DNA of 35,636 nt from Dehalococcoidia bacterium (GCA_028278465.1 JANQEF010000145.1:1-35636); one strand, 5' to 3'. Positions 15,589-23,579 are shown, numbered from the stretch's first letter. A program made the numbers and translations. The notes: generated by a model from the letters alone, not told the origin.

Positions 15589-16674
15589 ATGCAAGAATCG
15601 ATGTTGAGCCGCCTCAGCGAGATCGCCGACAGGCACGCTGAGGTCGAGCACCTGATGTCACAGCCTGAGACGGCGCAAGACCCCAACGCCATGCGCCGTC
15701 TCGGTCGCGAGCACAGCGACCTTCAGAACGTCGTCGACCTCTGGCGCGAGTACGAATCCGTGAGCAAGGATCTCGAAGAGGCGAGGTCTCTGCTGGCAGA
15801 TGAGACGGACGCAGAACTGCTCGACATGGCCCGTGCGGAGGTCTCGGAACTCGAAGGCCGAATGGAGCCGCTGGTCGAGCAGATCCAGAACGCGCTCATC
15901 CCGCGCGACGCCACCGAGCATGCCGACGCCGTGATCGAGATCCGCGCAGGCGCGGGCGGCGACGAGGCCGGGCTGTTCGCATCTGACCTGCTCAGGATGT
16001 ACCAGCGATATGCGGAGACGAACAGCTGGAAGTTCGATGTTCTCGACAGCAGCGAAACCGGCGTGGGTGGCGTCAAGGAGGTGGTCTTCGAGGTGTCGGG
16101 TGACGGCGCATTCCGGCGGCTGAAGCTGGAGAGTGGCGTTCACCGGGTGCAGCGCGTTCCGGCCACTGAATCGCAGGGTCGAATCCACACTTCAACCGCC
16201 ACGGTTGCCGTGCTGCCGAAGGCGGAAGAGGTGGACGTTGAGATCAATGACAGCGATATCCGCACCGACGTCTATCACTCCGGCGGCGCAGGCGGCCAGA
16301 ACGTGAACAAGGTGGCGACGGCGATCAGGCTGACGCACATTCCTACGGGGATCGTCGTCACCTGCCAGAACGAGCGGTCGCAACTGCAGAACCGGCTCAA
16401 GGCAATGGAGATCCTGCGTTCTCGTCTCTGGGATGAGCAGATCAGGCAGCAGCAGAACGAGATTGCGGCCGACCGCAAGGCGCAGGTCGGAACGGGCGAC
16501 CGGTCCGAGAAGATCAGGACCTACAACTTCCCCCAGAGCCGGGTGACCGACCACCGGATCGGCTTTACGAGTCATCAGTTGGACCGCGTGCTGGCCGGTG
16601 AGATCGACGAGTTCATCGACGCTTTGCTGGCCGAGGAGCAGGCTCGCAAGCTGGCGGCCGTAGCGACCGGCTGA
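15589..16674 (+). CDS. prfA: Peptide chain release factor 1
   Basis: A 361-residue class I release factor that recognises UAA and UAG and triggers peptide release on the ribosome. P191-A192-T193 is the PxT stop-recognition motif that marks RF1 rather than RF2. GGQ at 235-237 in SGGAGGQNVNKV enters the peptidyl transferase centre and is the methylation target of PrmC. RAGAGGDEAGLF begins the core after an N-terminal coiled domain. Its TGA stop shares an A with the prmC start (TGATG). A second ATG at 15601 is a possible start. Confidence 0.97.
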   Translation: MQESMLSRLSEIADRHAEVEHLMSQPETAQDPNAMRRLGREHSDLQNVVDLWREYESVSKDLEEARSLLADETDAELLDMARAEVSELEGRMEPLVEQIQNALIPRDATEHADAVIEIRAGAGGDEAGLFASDLLRMYQRYAETNSWKFDVLDSSETGVGGVKEVVFEVSGDGAFRRLKLESGVHRVQRVPATESQGRIHTSTATVAVLPKAEEVDVEINDSDIRTDVYHSGGAGGQNVNKVATAIRLTHIPTGIVVTCQNERSQLQNRLKAMEILRSRLWDEQIRQQQNEIAADRKAQVGTGDRSEKIRTYNFPQSRVTDHRIGFTSHQLDRVLAGEIDEFIDALLAEEQARKLAAVATG

Positions 16675-17624
16675 TGGCGCGGCACAAGTCCGGGGTTGAT
16701 GGCGAGTCGGATGGGCGCGCGGCGACTGCCGGTCCTGGTGGTAGCCAGCGGCTGCTCGACGGCGTCTCGACCGCCCGCGAGGCACTGTCGCAGGCAACGC
16801 AGCTTCTCGCAGACCACGAGATTCCGGACACGCCACTCGAAGCCAGGACACTTGTCCGCGCTGCGCTTGGGGTCTCGCAGGCTGAGTTGCTCACGAGTCC
16901 CGGTTCGCCCGTGACGCCTGAACAACTGGACGAGCTAGGTCGCTTCATGGAGCGCAGGCTGGACCGGGAGCCACTCCAGTACATCATCGGCGAAGTCGAG
17001 TTCTACGGCCGTCAGTTCACGGTAGACGAACGCGTGCTAATCCCGCGCCCGGAGACAGAATTGCTCGTGGAGCAGGCGCTTCTGCGCACCAGCGAGTGCG
17101 ACATTCAGACGCCGAGCGTGCTGGACATCGGAACCGGCAGCGGAGTGCTGGCGGCCACGCTGGCGAAGGAGCTTGCGTCAGCAAAGGTTGTGGCCACGGA
17201 TATCTCGCAGGCCGCGCTGGACGTAGCGGCCGAAAACGCTCACCGCCAGGGCGTTTCCGGGCAGATCGAACTCCGTCGGTGCTCGCTGGCCGAAGGAGTT
17301 AGCGGCCCGTTCGACATCGTGGTCTGCAATCCGCCGTATGTCCGCTCGGGCTTCCTGGACGGACCTGACGTTCAGCCCGAACTTGCCAACGAGCCAAGGC
17401 TGGCTCTTGATGGCGGTGCGGATGGCATGGACGTCTATCGCCCGCTCTTCGCTGCGCTGCCAGCATTGCTGTCCGACACCGGCGCGGCGTACATCGAGAT
17501 CGATCCGCCGGTCGCTGAGGGCTGCGTGAGCCTCGCTAAGCAGCACATGCCACGGGCGAGCGCGTCGGTCCTCACCGATCTAGCCGGTCTCGAACGATGT
17601 ATGGCCATCGAACTCGCCTGCTGA
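16674..17624 (+). CDS. prmC: Release factor glutamine methyltransferase
   Basis: A 316-residue SAM-dependent enzyme that methylates the GGQ glutamine of release factors, raising their activity. N219-P220-P221-Y222 is the glutamine-binding NPPY motif. LDIGTGSGVLA is motif I, and LQYIIGEVEFYGRQF with LIPRPETELLVE are the PrmC N-terminal signatures. The first 28 residues or so (Gly/Ala-rich) are an extension compared with the 277-residue E. coli protein. The start overlaps the prfA stop by one base, so coupling places the modifying enzyme with its substrate. It ends just before the terminator facing the ribosomal operon. Confidence 0.95.
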   Translation: MARHKSGVDGESDGRAATAGPGGSQRLLDGVSTAREALSQATQLLADHEIPDTPLEARTLVRAALGVSQAELLTSPGSPVTPEQLDELGRFMERRLDREPLQYIIGEVEFYGRQFTVDERVLIPRPETELLVEQALLRTSECDIQTPSVLDIGTGSGVLAATLAKELASAKVVATDISQAALDVAAENAHRQGVSGQIELRRCSLAEGVSGPFDIVVCNPPYVRSGFLDGPDVQPELANEPRLALDGGADGMDVYRPLFAALPALLSDTGAAYIEIDPPVAEGCVSLAKQHMPRASASVLTDLAGLERCMAIELAC

Positions 17625-17630
17625 AAAGAA

Positions 17631-17659
17631 AAAGCACGCCCGGATGTCGAGCGTGCTTT
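17631..17659 (-). terminator. Rho-independent terminator of the ribosomal cluster
   Basis: AAAGCACGC (17631-17639) pairs with GCGTGCTTT (17651-17659) around an 11-base loop. Read on the minus strand, the stem is followed by TTTTTCTTTT, a good U-tract, so it should end the rpsI transcript. On the plus strand the flank is TTTCCGTTCG, so it may also weakly terminate prmC. Confidence 0.85.
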
Positions 17660-17692
17660 CCGTTCGTCTTCAGGCTGCTCTAAAGAAGCGCT

Positions 17693-18088
17693 CTAGCGTT
17701 TCGTGTACTGCGGCGCCTTGCGAGCCCGCTTGAGACCGTACTTCTTGCTCTCCTTCATACGAGAGTCACGGGTCAGCAGTCCAGCCTCGCGAAGCGGCTT
17801 CTTCAGGTTCTCGTCCATCACTGTCAGCGCACGGGCGATGCCGTGGGACACTGCGCCGGCCTGCGAGCCAACGCCTCCGCCATGAGCCTTGACCGTAACT
17901 GTCACATTGTTGGCAAGCTGGGTGACGGCCAGTGGAGCGACGGCCATCTGCGCCCAGGCCTGCTGAGGAATCGCCTCTTCGAGCGGCTTGCCGTTGATGG
18001 TCACGCCGCCGGGCGTGTTGTAGACCCGCACTCGTGCGATCGAGGTCTTGCGCCGGCCTGTTCCGTAGTAGTACTGCTGCTGCGTCAA
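17693..18088 (-). CDS. rpsI: 30S ribosomal protein S9
   Basis: A 131-residue protein. YYYGTGRRKTSIARVRV (6-22) is the S9 start signature, and the C-terminus KKYGLKRARKAPQYTKR places the terminal Lys-Arg near the P-site tRNA, as in E. coli S9 (which ends SKR). The start codon is TTG at 18088, with GGAG about eight bases upstream, 14 bases after the rplM stop. It is the last gene of the cluster. Confidence 0.97.
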   Translation of the reverse strand: MTQQQYYYGTGRRKTSIARVRVYNTPGGVTINGKPLEEAIPQQAWAQMAVAPLAVTQLANNVTVTVKAHGGGVGSQAGAVSHGIARALTVMDENLKKPLREAGLLTRDSRMKESKKYGLKRARKAPQYTKR

Positions 18089-18102
18089 AAGATAGCTCCG
18101 GG

Positions 18103-19101
18103 CTACTTGTCACCCCTGGCGGTGGTCGTCTTCTTCCTCGTGGTCGTGCGCTTTGCGGCGGGTTTCTTTGCCGCTGCCTTTGGCTTTGCGGTCGCTTTGG
18201 CGGTGGACGACTCGGCCTTGCTGCTGGCCGCCTTCTTACGAGTCGAGGTGGTGGCCTTCTTGCGAGTTGTGGTCGATTTCGTGGCCGACTTCGCCGTGGC
18301 GGTCTTCGCAGTACTGCGACGCCTCGTCTCCGGCTTCCTGGCGGGGGCCTTCTTCGGCTCCTCTTCTGCTTCAGCCACATCCGGCTCTGCAACTACTGCT
18401 TCGGCAGCTTCAGCAGTTTCGGCCTTCGCCTTCGCGGTGGTTCGACGTCGCCTCGTAGCAGGCTTCTTTGCGGGAGCTTCGTCAGCCGCCTCTTCCGCTG
18501 CCGCATCCGCCACTTCTGCTACTTCCGGCTCGGCCTCGGCTGCTGCTGTCTTCGCTGCCGCCTCAGCCGCTATCTTCTTGCGCTCCGCAGCCCTCTGCCG
18601 GGCGGCTGCTCTCTTCTTCGCCGCTTCTTCTGCAGCCGCAGCAGCTGCTGCCTCCCGCTCAGGACGCTTCTCGGTCCAGATCAGCTGCGACGCGTGCGGA
18701 TGCTCTTCTCCGGCATAGACCTTGAGCCGTCGGATCATCCGCTCACCGAGCTTGTTCTTCGGGAGCATTCCGCGCACGGCATGTTCGATGATCCGCTCAG
18801 GCATGCGCGCCTGCACCTGCCTGTACGGAATCTCCTTCAGCTTGCCGGGCCGCTGGCTGTGGCGCTTGTAGACGATCTGGTCGGCCTTGTTGCCGGTCAC
18901 CTTAACGTCGGCGGCGTTGATGACAACGACGAAATCGCCCGAAATGAGATGTGGCACGTAACCCGGGCGGTGCTTGCCCATGAGAAGGGTCGCCGCTTCG
19001 CTGGCCAGTCTGCCGAGGACCTTGCCCCTGGCGTCGATCACGTGCCAGTCTGCCTCCAGCTCGTTAGCGCTGGGATTGTACGGCTTTATCTTTGTAACCA
19101 T
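18103..19101 (-). CDS. rplM: 50S ribosomal protein L13 with long histone H1-like C-terminal tail
   Basis: Residues 1-146 are a normal L13: WHVIDARGKVLGRLAS (19-34), LLMGKHRPGYVPH, GDFVVVINA, and MLPKNKLGERMIRRLKVY. L13 binds 23S rRNA early in 50S assembly. Residues about 147-332 are an extension that more than doubles the protein. It has an Ala/Glu/Lys helix-like stretch (150-185), acidic blocks (about 186-210 and 228-249), then a basic Lys-Pro-Ala-Arg-Thr tail to the end (AAKKPAAKRTTTRKKTTT). The tail resembles mycobacterial HupB or histone H1. It is in frame with the core, with a single stop, and rpsI follows directly, so frameshift or fusion with a separate gene is unlikely. Confidence 0.95.
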   Translation of the reverse strand: MVTKIKPYNPSANELEADWHVIDARGKVLGRLASEAATLLMGKHRPGYVPHLISGDFVVVINAADVKVTGNKADQIVYKRHSQRPGKLKEIPYRQVQARMPERIIEHAVRGMLPKNKLGERMIRRLKVYAGEEHPHASQLIWTEKRPEREAAAAAAAEEAAKKRAAARQRAAERKKIAAEAAAKTAAAEAEPEVAEVADAAAEEAADEAPAKKPATRRRRTTAKAKAETAEAAEAVVAEPDVAEAEEEPKKAPARKPETRRRSTAKTATAKSATKSTTTRKKATTSTRKKAASSKAESSTAKATAKPKAAAKKPAAKRTTTRKKTTTARGDK

Positions 19102-19155
19102 CTGTCTGTGAACCGCCTGGATGCCCGGTAGCCGGGCCGATGTTCGGACAACCTG

Positions 19156-19932
19156 TTAATTGTACTCAGTTTCGCCTGAGAATGGCCCGTCTTTCCCGTA
19201 TTCGATTCTGCTCAGACAGAGACCTTCCGGAGATAGGGGCCAGCCTGCGGCGCCTCGCCGGGGGTTGCTGAGCAGATCACGGACTTCTGCGACCGTCAGT
19301 TTGCCCGTCCCGACCTGCACCAGCGCGCCGGTCATTCGCCTCACTTGCTGATGCACAAAGGCGTTACCGGTGATAAGCACTCGATATCTGCTTGCCTCGT
19401 CTTGCTTCACCTCTGCGGCGAAGATCTGCCGGACAGTCGACGCATCATCTGGGGTCGCCGGTCCGGCGAACGAGGCGAAGTCGTGGCTTCCAACGTAGAG
19501 CGCCGCCACCGACTTCATCTCTTCGAGGTTCTGTAGCTTTTTCGTCCTCACTTCGTGTCTTCGCCTGAGCGGTGATCTCGACGGGCCATCGTTTATCGAG
19601 AAGACGTACTCTCGTTTCTCGGCATGCCTGCGCGGGTCAAAGTCCTGCGCTACCGCTTCTACCTCTTTCACTGCGACATCGTCGTCGAGGTGATAGTTCA
19701 ACGCTTCACGCAGTGTTGCGCTATCGTGGCGTTCGTCGGCATCAAAGGCCGCAACCTGGCCCAGCGCATGAACACCTGTGTCTGTCCGCCCTGCCATACT
19801 CAGACGCGTCGGCGAACCGTAGATCCGGGAGATGGCCGCTTCCAGTTCTCCCTGGACGGTGCGCACGCCTTTTTGCAACTGGGAGCCGTGGAAGCCGGAC
19901 CCGTCATACTCGGCGAGCAGAGCGTAACGCAT
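19156..19932 (-). CDS. truA: tRNA pseudouridine synthase A
   Basis: A 258-residue enzyme that makes pseudouridine at positions 38-40 of tRNA anticodon arms. D51 in AGRTDTGVHALGQ is the catalytic Asp. YDGSGFHGSQ (9-18), KREYVFSIN and VRRMTGALVQVGTGKL are the other family blocks. It sits between rplQ (29 bases) and rplM (54 bases), the conserved alpha-operon extension rplQ-truA-rplM-rpsI known from several phyla. Length is typical. Confidence 0.96.
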   Translation of the reverse strand: MRYALLAEYDGSGFHGSQLQKGVRTVQGELEAAISRIYGSPTRLSMAGRTDTGVHALGQVAAFDADERHDSATLREALNYHLDDDVAVKEVEAVAQDFDPRRHAEKREYVFSINDGPSRSPLRRRHEVRTKKLQNLEEMKSVAALYVGSHDFASFAGPATPDDASTVRQIFAAEVKQDEASRYRVLITGNAFVHQQVRRMTGALVQVGTGKLTVAEVRDLLSNPRRGAAGWPLSPEGLCLSRIEYGKDGPFSGETEYN

Positions 19933-19961
19933 GGCGCGTCATCCGCTTCGTTTCGGCGGCT

Positions 19962-20312
19962 TCACACCAGTTCGATCAGGGCCATCTCGGACGCGTCGCC
20001 CTTGCGCGGGCCGAGCTTGGTCATCCGCGTGTAGCCGCCCGGCCGGTCCCTGTAACGGTCGGCCAACTCGTCGAAGACGTCACGAACAACCGCATCCTCG
20101 GTGATGTACGCGGCGGCCTGGCGACGGGCATGAAGCGTGCCGTTTTTGCCAAGCGTGATCATCTTCTCGGCGATCGGCCGAGCCGAGCGCGCCTTGGCGG
20201 CGGTCGTCTTCACATGCCCGTGCTTCAGCAGGTCGGTGACCAGCGTGCGGAACATCATCTTCCGGTGACCGACCGACCGGTCAAGCTTTCGTCCCGAGAC
20301 CCGATGTCTCAT
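19962..20312 (-). CDS. rplQ: 50S ribosomal protein L17
   Basis: A 116-residue protein with the opening MRHRVSGRKLDRSVGHRKMMFRTLVTDLL, the L17 signature, and GGYTRMTKLGPRKGDASEMALIELV at the end. L17 binds near the exit side of the 50S subunit. Its ATG overlaps the rpoA stop by four bases (ATGA), the usual coupling in alpha operons. Confidence 0.97.
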   Translation of the reverse strand: MRHRVSGRKLDRSVGHRKMMFRTLVTDLLKHGHVKTTAAKARSARPIAEKMITLGKNGTLHARRQAAAYITEDAVVRDVFDELADRYRDRPGGYTRMTKLGPRKGDASEMALIELV

Positions 20313-21367
20313 TTCTCTTCGTCTCCCGCGTCCTCGCCAGCGGCGGCAGCGACCTCTTCACCGGCCTCGCCTTCTTCGACCTCGCTGGTGACGCCCTCGG
20401 GCAGAAGGTCCTTCTCAGACAGCTTGTCGTACAGCTCGTCCAACGACTTCTGTCCGAAGTTGCGGATCTTCAGCAGCTCGGACTTTGGCATCGAAAGCAC
20501 TTCGCCGACCCGGTTGATGCCGGCGCGCTTGAGACAGTTGAGCGTGCGGGCCGAGAGGTCGAGCGTCTCGACCAGCGTGTTGTAGATCTCGGGAGAAATC
20601 CCGAGTCCCGCGGCGGGCCCGGCCTCTTCCACGGGCTCCTTGTCGAGCGTCGAGAAGAGGTAGAAGCGCTCCATCAGGCGGTTGGAGGCTGTCTGGATCG
20701 CCTCAAGCGGGGTGATCGTGCGGTCTGTCCAGACCTCCATGATCAGCCGCTCGAAGTCGTCTCTCTGGCCAACGCGAGTCCCTTCGACACGGAAGTTGGA
20801 CTTCCGCACTGGAGTGAATACGGCGTCGACCGGCAGGATCCCGATGGGAAGCCCTTCGTCGTGGGCGGCAGGCCTGTAGCCGGTGCCCTGCTCGACATTG
20901 AACTCCACCGAGAGCCTGGCGCTCTGCGAGTCGAGCGTGGCGAGGTGGTGTTCGGGGTTAACGATCTCGAAGTCGGCGGTCGCCATGATGTCGCCGGCGC
21001 GGACCTCGCCCTCGCCGTCGATCTCAAGCCGCAGCCGTCCCGGCCTGTCAGCCAGCGAACGCAACCGCACGCCCTTCACATTGAGCAGGAACTCACTCAC
21101 CTCTTCCCGCATGTTGTCGACAGTCGAGTACTCGTGGAGCACGCCGTCGACCTTGACCCAGGTTATGGCGGTTCCCGGCAGCGAGCTGAGCAGCGACCGC
21201 CTGAGCGGGTTGCCCAGCGTTACACCCCAGCCGCGCTCGAGCGGCTCGGCGACAAAGCGGCCGAACTCCTCGTCAGCTTCGAGAATCTTGACGCCCAGGG
21301 AAGGCACCTCTACCTCGGGAGGCGGCAACTCTTCTCGGGGAGTGATGCCATACATGCGCTCTAGCAC
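20309..21367 (-). CDS. rpoA: DNA-directed RNA polymerase alpha subunit, acidic C-terminal tail
   Basis: A 352-residue subunit. The N-terminal domain (about 15-235) dimerises and assembles RNA polymerase, with ERGWGVTLGNPLRRSLLSSLPG as its signature. The C-terminal domain (about 260-325, LSARTLNCLKRAGI and IRNFGQKSLDEL) binds UP elements and activators. The last 25 or so residues (EVEEGEAGEEVAAAAGEDA...) form a strongly acidic tail not found in E. coli RpoA. The start is a GTG at 21367, chosen because AAGGAGGT lies five bases upstream, inside the end of rpsD. Confidence 0.97.
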   Translation of the reverse strand: MLERMYGITPREELPPPEVEVPSLGVKILEADEEFGRFVAEPLERGWGVTLGNPLRRSLLSSLPGTAITWVKVDGVLHEYSTVDNMREEVSEFLLNVKGVRLRSLADRPGRLRLEIDGEGEVRAGDIMATADFEIVNPEHHLATLDSQSARLSVEFNVEQGTGYRPAAHDEGLPIGILPVDAVFTPVRKSNFRVEGTRVGQRDDFERLIMEVWTDRTITPLEAIQTASNRLMERFYLFSTLDKEPVEEAGPAAGLGISPEIYNTLVETLDLSARTLNCLKRAGINRVGEVLSMPKSELLKIRNFGQKSLDELYDKLSEKDLLPEGVTSEVEEGEAGEEVAAAAGEDAGDEEK

Positions 21368-21370
21368 GGG

Positions 21371-21967
21371 TTACCTCCTTGAGTAGTACTCGACTATCTG
21401 ACGGGTGTCGATGCCAACCTCGCCCTCCATCGGGTTTGGAGCGGCGGCCACTTCACCGGTGGCGTCGTCTGGGTTGACACGGAGCCAGCTCGGGACCTGG
21501 GTCGTCTTGCCCATTCCGGTGCTGGCGGATATGACTTCAAATGCCCCGCTACTGCGTGACTTCTCTTTCCACGCGATCTTCTGGCCGGGACGGACCTGGT
21601 AAGAAGGGATGTCGACTTTCTTGCCGTCGACCGTGATATGGCCGTGGTTGACAAGCTGCCTGGACTGCCTTCGGGTGGAGGCGAAACCGAGCCTGTAGAC
21701 CACGTTGTCGAGGCGAGACTCCAGCAACTGGATCAGGTTGTCGCCGGTCACGCCTGACCGTCGTGCCGCCTCGCGGTAGTAGTTCCTGAACTGCCGTTCC
21801 AGGACGCCGTACAGCAGGCGAGCCTTCTGCTTCTCCTGGAGCTGGATGCCGTACTGGGACTGGCGGCGTCGCGGCGCTCGCTGAGGACCGCGTCCCCTCG
21901 TCCGTTCCTGCGCCACCATCCCCAGCGCCTTCATTCTCTTATGTACCGGGCCGGTATACCGTGCCAT
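21371..21967 (-). CDS. rpsD: 30S ribosomal protein S4, zinc-free form
   Basis: A 198-residue primary 16S rRNA-binding protein that also represses alpha operons in several bacteria. The start MARYTGPVHKRMKALG lacks the CxxC cysteines of the zinc form. RLDNVVYRLGFASTRRQSRQLVNHGHITVDGKKV is the S4 RNA-binding domain. About 15 residues near VNPDDATGEVAAAPNPMEG form a small insertion before the conserved IVEYYSR end. The last codons double as the Shine-Dalgarno of rpoA. Confidence 0.97.
   Translation of the reverse strand: MARYTGPVHKRMKALGMVAQERTRGRGPQRAPRRRQSQYGIQLQEKQKARLLYGVLERQFRNYYREAARRSGVTGDNLIQLLESRLDNVVYRLGFASTRRQSRQLVNHGHITVDGKKVDIPSYQVRPGQKIAWKEKSRSSGAFEVISASTGMGKTTQVPSWLRVNPDDATGEVAAAPNPMEGEVGIDTRQIVEYYSRR
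21373..21380 (-). promoter_or_regulatory. Full-consensus ribosome binding site of rpoA within rpsD
   Basis: Minus-strand AAGGAGGT encodes part of the last Arg codons and stop of rpsD and ends five bases before the rpoA GTG. It fixes the rpoA start despite the non-ATG codon. Confidence 0.8.
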
Positions 21968-22039
21968 CGAACTCCCTGTTCGTCCCGCAACGAGCCTGTT
22001 CTGCTTCGTGCGGCCACTCTTGCCTCAATGGATAGACGC

Positions 22040-22057
22040 CCCGGTCGCTCTGCCGGG
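22040..22057 (-). promoter_or_regulatory. Small hairpin in the rpsK-rpsD spacer
   Basis: In the 108-base gap before rpsD, minus-strand CCCGG and CCGGG form a five-base stem around an eight-base loop, about 70 bases before the rpsD start. S4 is a known autorepressor in other phyla, so a leader structure is possible, but this stem is short and unproven. Confidence 0.25.
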
Positions 22058-22075
22058 ACATGCAGTCAGATCTGG

Positions 22076-22462
22076 TTAGACCCTCCGCTTTTTCGGTGGA
22101 CGACAGCCGTTGTGCGGAATCGGCGTGATGTCCTTGATGCTGACCACCCGAATGCCGGCGGCCTGCAACGCCCTGATAGCGCTCTCTCGACCCGATCCGG
22201 GCCCTTTGACAAACACATCCACGGTGCGCAGTCCGTGCTCCATCGCAGACCTCGCCGCTGTGTCGCCTGCGCGCTGTGCAGCGAACGCGGTCGACTTGCG
22301 AGAGCCGCGGAAACCCATTCCTCCGGCGCTGTTGTGCGCGATCACGTTGCCCTGCGGGTCAGTCAGCGTAATCAGCGTGTTGTTGAACGTCGCGTTGATG
22401 TACGCCCTGCCCTGGGGCACGAACTTCTTCTCACGGCGGCGAGTGCGAGGCTTACGTGGCAT
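22076..22462 (-). CDS. rpsK: 30S ribosomal protein S11
   Basis: A 128-residue platform protein of the small subunit. GRAYINATFNNTLITLTDPQGNVIAH and the end DITPIPHNGCRPPKKRRV are S11 hallmarks, and GPGSGRESAIRAL lies before the end. Part of the alpha operon segment rpsM-rpsK-rpsD-rpoA-rplQ. Length is normal. Confidence 0.98.
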   Translation of the reverse strand: MPRKPRTRRREKKFVPQGRAYINATFNNTLITLTDPQGNVIAHNSAGGMGFRGSRKSTAFAAQRAGDTAARSAMEHGLRTVDVFVKGPGSGRESAIRALQAAGIRVVSIKDITPIPHNGCRPPKKRRV

Positions 22463-22523
22463 CTACTGTTTCTAACTCCCAATACCCGGAGTAAGTCCGG
22501 GGCATGCTGGTGTGAAAGCCGGT

Positions 22524-22907
22524 CTAGTGGCCTGGAGTCTTCTTCTTGCCCGCCACGGTCTGGCGGCGACCACGCTGGGTCCGAGCGTTTGTCTTGGTGC
22601 GCTGGCCATGTGCAGGTAGACGCTTGCGGTGCCTGATGCCGCGATAGGACTGGATATCGGTGAGACGCCGGATGTTCATCTGGGTCTCACGCCTCAGGTC
22701 ACCCTCGATCAGCATGCCGCTCCGGTCGATGGCGCTGCGGACACGGGCAAGGTCTTCCTCGGTCAGGTCCCTGACTCTCGGGTTTTCTGCAAGGCCGACT
22801 TCGTCGAGCACTCGCTTCGAGGTGGTCCGGCCGATCCCGTGGATGCTGGTCAGTGCAACCTCGAGCCTGCTGTTGTCAGGAATGTTCACACCGGAGATGA
22901 TCGCCAT
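22524..22907 (-). CDS. rpsM: 30S ribosomal protein S13
   Basis: A 127-residue head protein contacting the P-site tRNA and L5 (bridge B1b). It starts MAIISGVNIPDNSRLEVALTSIHGIG and has YRGIRHRKRLPAHGQRTKTNARTQRG, the S13 signature, then a short basic tail. It follows rpmJ by 18 bases and precedes rpsK by 61. Confidence 0.98.
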   Translation of the reverse strand: MAIISGVNIPDNSRLEVALTSIHGIGRTTSKRVLDEVGLAENPRVRDLTEEDLARVRSAIDRSGMLIEGDLRRETQMNIRRLTDIQSYRGIRHRKRLPAHGQRTKTNARTQRGRRQTVAGKKKTPGH

Positions 22908-22925
22908 AGTTAATCCTGCCTGGTC

Positions 22926-23039
22926 CTAGCCCTGGGCCTGCTTGTGCTTGACGTTGGTGCAGAGCACGCGCACCGTCCCCCGACGGCGGATGACTTTGCA
23001 CTTCGGGCACATCGGTTTTACCGAGGCTCGAACCTTCAT
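22926..23039 (-). CDS. rpmJ: 50S ribosomal protein L36
   Basis: A 37-residue zinc-ribbon protein. The translation begins MKVRASVKPMCPKCKVIRRR, and C11, C14, C27 and H32 form the C-C-C-H zinc site. It binds 23S rRNA near the L7/L12 stalk base. The ATG at 23039 and TAG at 22926-22928 bound a normal-length gene between infA and rpsM, the standard order. Confidence 0.96.
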   Translation of the reverse strand: MKVRASVKPMCPKCKVIRRRGTVRVLCTNVKHKQAQG

Positions 23040-23092
23040 ATCACCAGTCTCCAATCGAATCTCGCCGCGAGCGGCGTTCTGTGGCGCCAGGC

Positions 23093-23311
23093 CTACTTGA
23101 ACCGGTAGGTGATGCGGCCACGAGTCAGGTCGTAAGGCGAAAGCTCAACCAGCACGCGGTCCCCGGGGAGGATTCGAATGAAGTTCTTTCGAATCTTGCC
23201 GGAGGCGTGAGCCAGGACCTCGTGCTTGTTCGGCAACTCAACGCGGAACACCGCGTTCGGGAGCGCTTCGTCGACCAGGCCTTCGACCTCGATTGCCTCT
23301 TTTTTAGCCAT
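23093..23311 (-). CDS. infA: Translation initiation factor IF-1
   Basis: A 72-residue OB-fold protein that blocks the A site during initiation. MAKKEAIEVEGLVDEALPNAVFRVEL, KIRKNFIRILPGDRVLVELSPYDLTRGRITYR is the typical S1-like sequence. It is the first gene after the gap downstream of adk and probably has its own promoter there. Confidence 0.98.
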   Translation of the reverse strand: MAKKEAIEVEGLVDEALPNAVFRVELPNKHEVLAHASGKIRKNFIRILPGDRVLVELSPYDLTRGRITYRFK

Positions 23312-23506
23312 CTATCTCCAGATCACTCGGGCAGCAAACGCACGAAAATGCCGGCTGATTTCGCTAAACGTTTGGCGAGAGACGCGACAATCCGCCCGAA
23401 TCGAGCCTCTTTTCCAGTTCGCTGACCAGTTCGAACGAGCCAGTTTTCCGGAGTTTGAAGCTGCTGAAACCGGGCGGTGCATTCACTGCAACTTCGACTG
23501 TATACG
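23312..23506 (-). other. Long untranslated leader of infA
   Basis: No gene is supported here. If transcription starts just downstream of the candidate promoter at 23507-23536, infA would have a leader of almost 190 bases. On the plus strand it contains three CCAGTT repeats (23414, 23426, 23440) and an imperfect 16-base palindrome centred on AAACGTTT (23362-23377). These could be regulatory, but no known riboswitch or ribosomal leader is recognised. Confidence 0.4.
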
Positions 23507-23536
23507 ATTGTAACTCAAGTTTCCGAGTATTTGTAA
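23507..23536 (-). promoter_or_regulatory. Candidate promoter of the infA-rpmJ-alpha segment
   Basis: Minus-strand TTACAA (23531-23536) and TACAAT (23507-23512) are 18 bases apart, within an AT-rich patch in the adk-infA gap. It would allow infA and the alpha operon genes to be expressed separately from the S10-spc transcript. Confidence 0.45.
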
Positions 23537-23579
23537 CCCGCGAAAAAGGATTTGCCTCAGTTTGAGCGGAGTTCGCCGG

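Noticed and set aside
18103..18663. Short repeats in the L13 tail considered as a CRISPR-like or DNA-level tandem array
   Set aside because: Repeat units vary in length and sequence and keep the reading frame; they reflect repeated amino acid motifs, not spaced identical repeats.
18034..19131. A 365-codon plus-strand open frame opposite rplM
   Set aside because: It is the antisense shadow of the low-complexity L13 tail; its Leu/Arg/Gly-rich translation has no domain, and rplM is certain on the other strand.
19156..20312. rplQ-truA-rplM-rpsI attached to the alpha operon considered unusual
   Set aside because: This order is known from several bacterial phyla, so it is an ordinary arrangement.
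23226..23513. A 95-codon plus-strand frame in the adk-infA gap
   Set aside because: It overlaps infA in antisense, has no ribosome binding site and no recognisable family.
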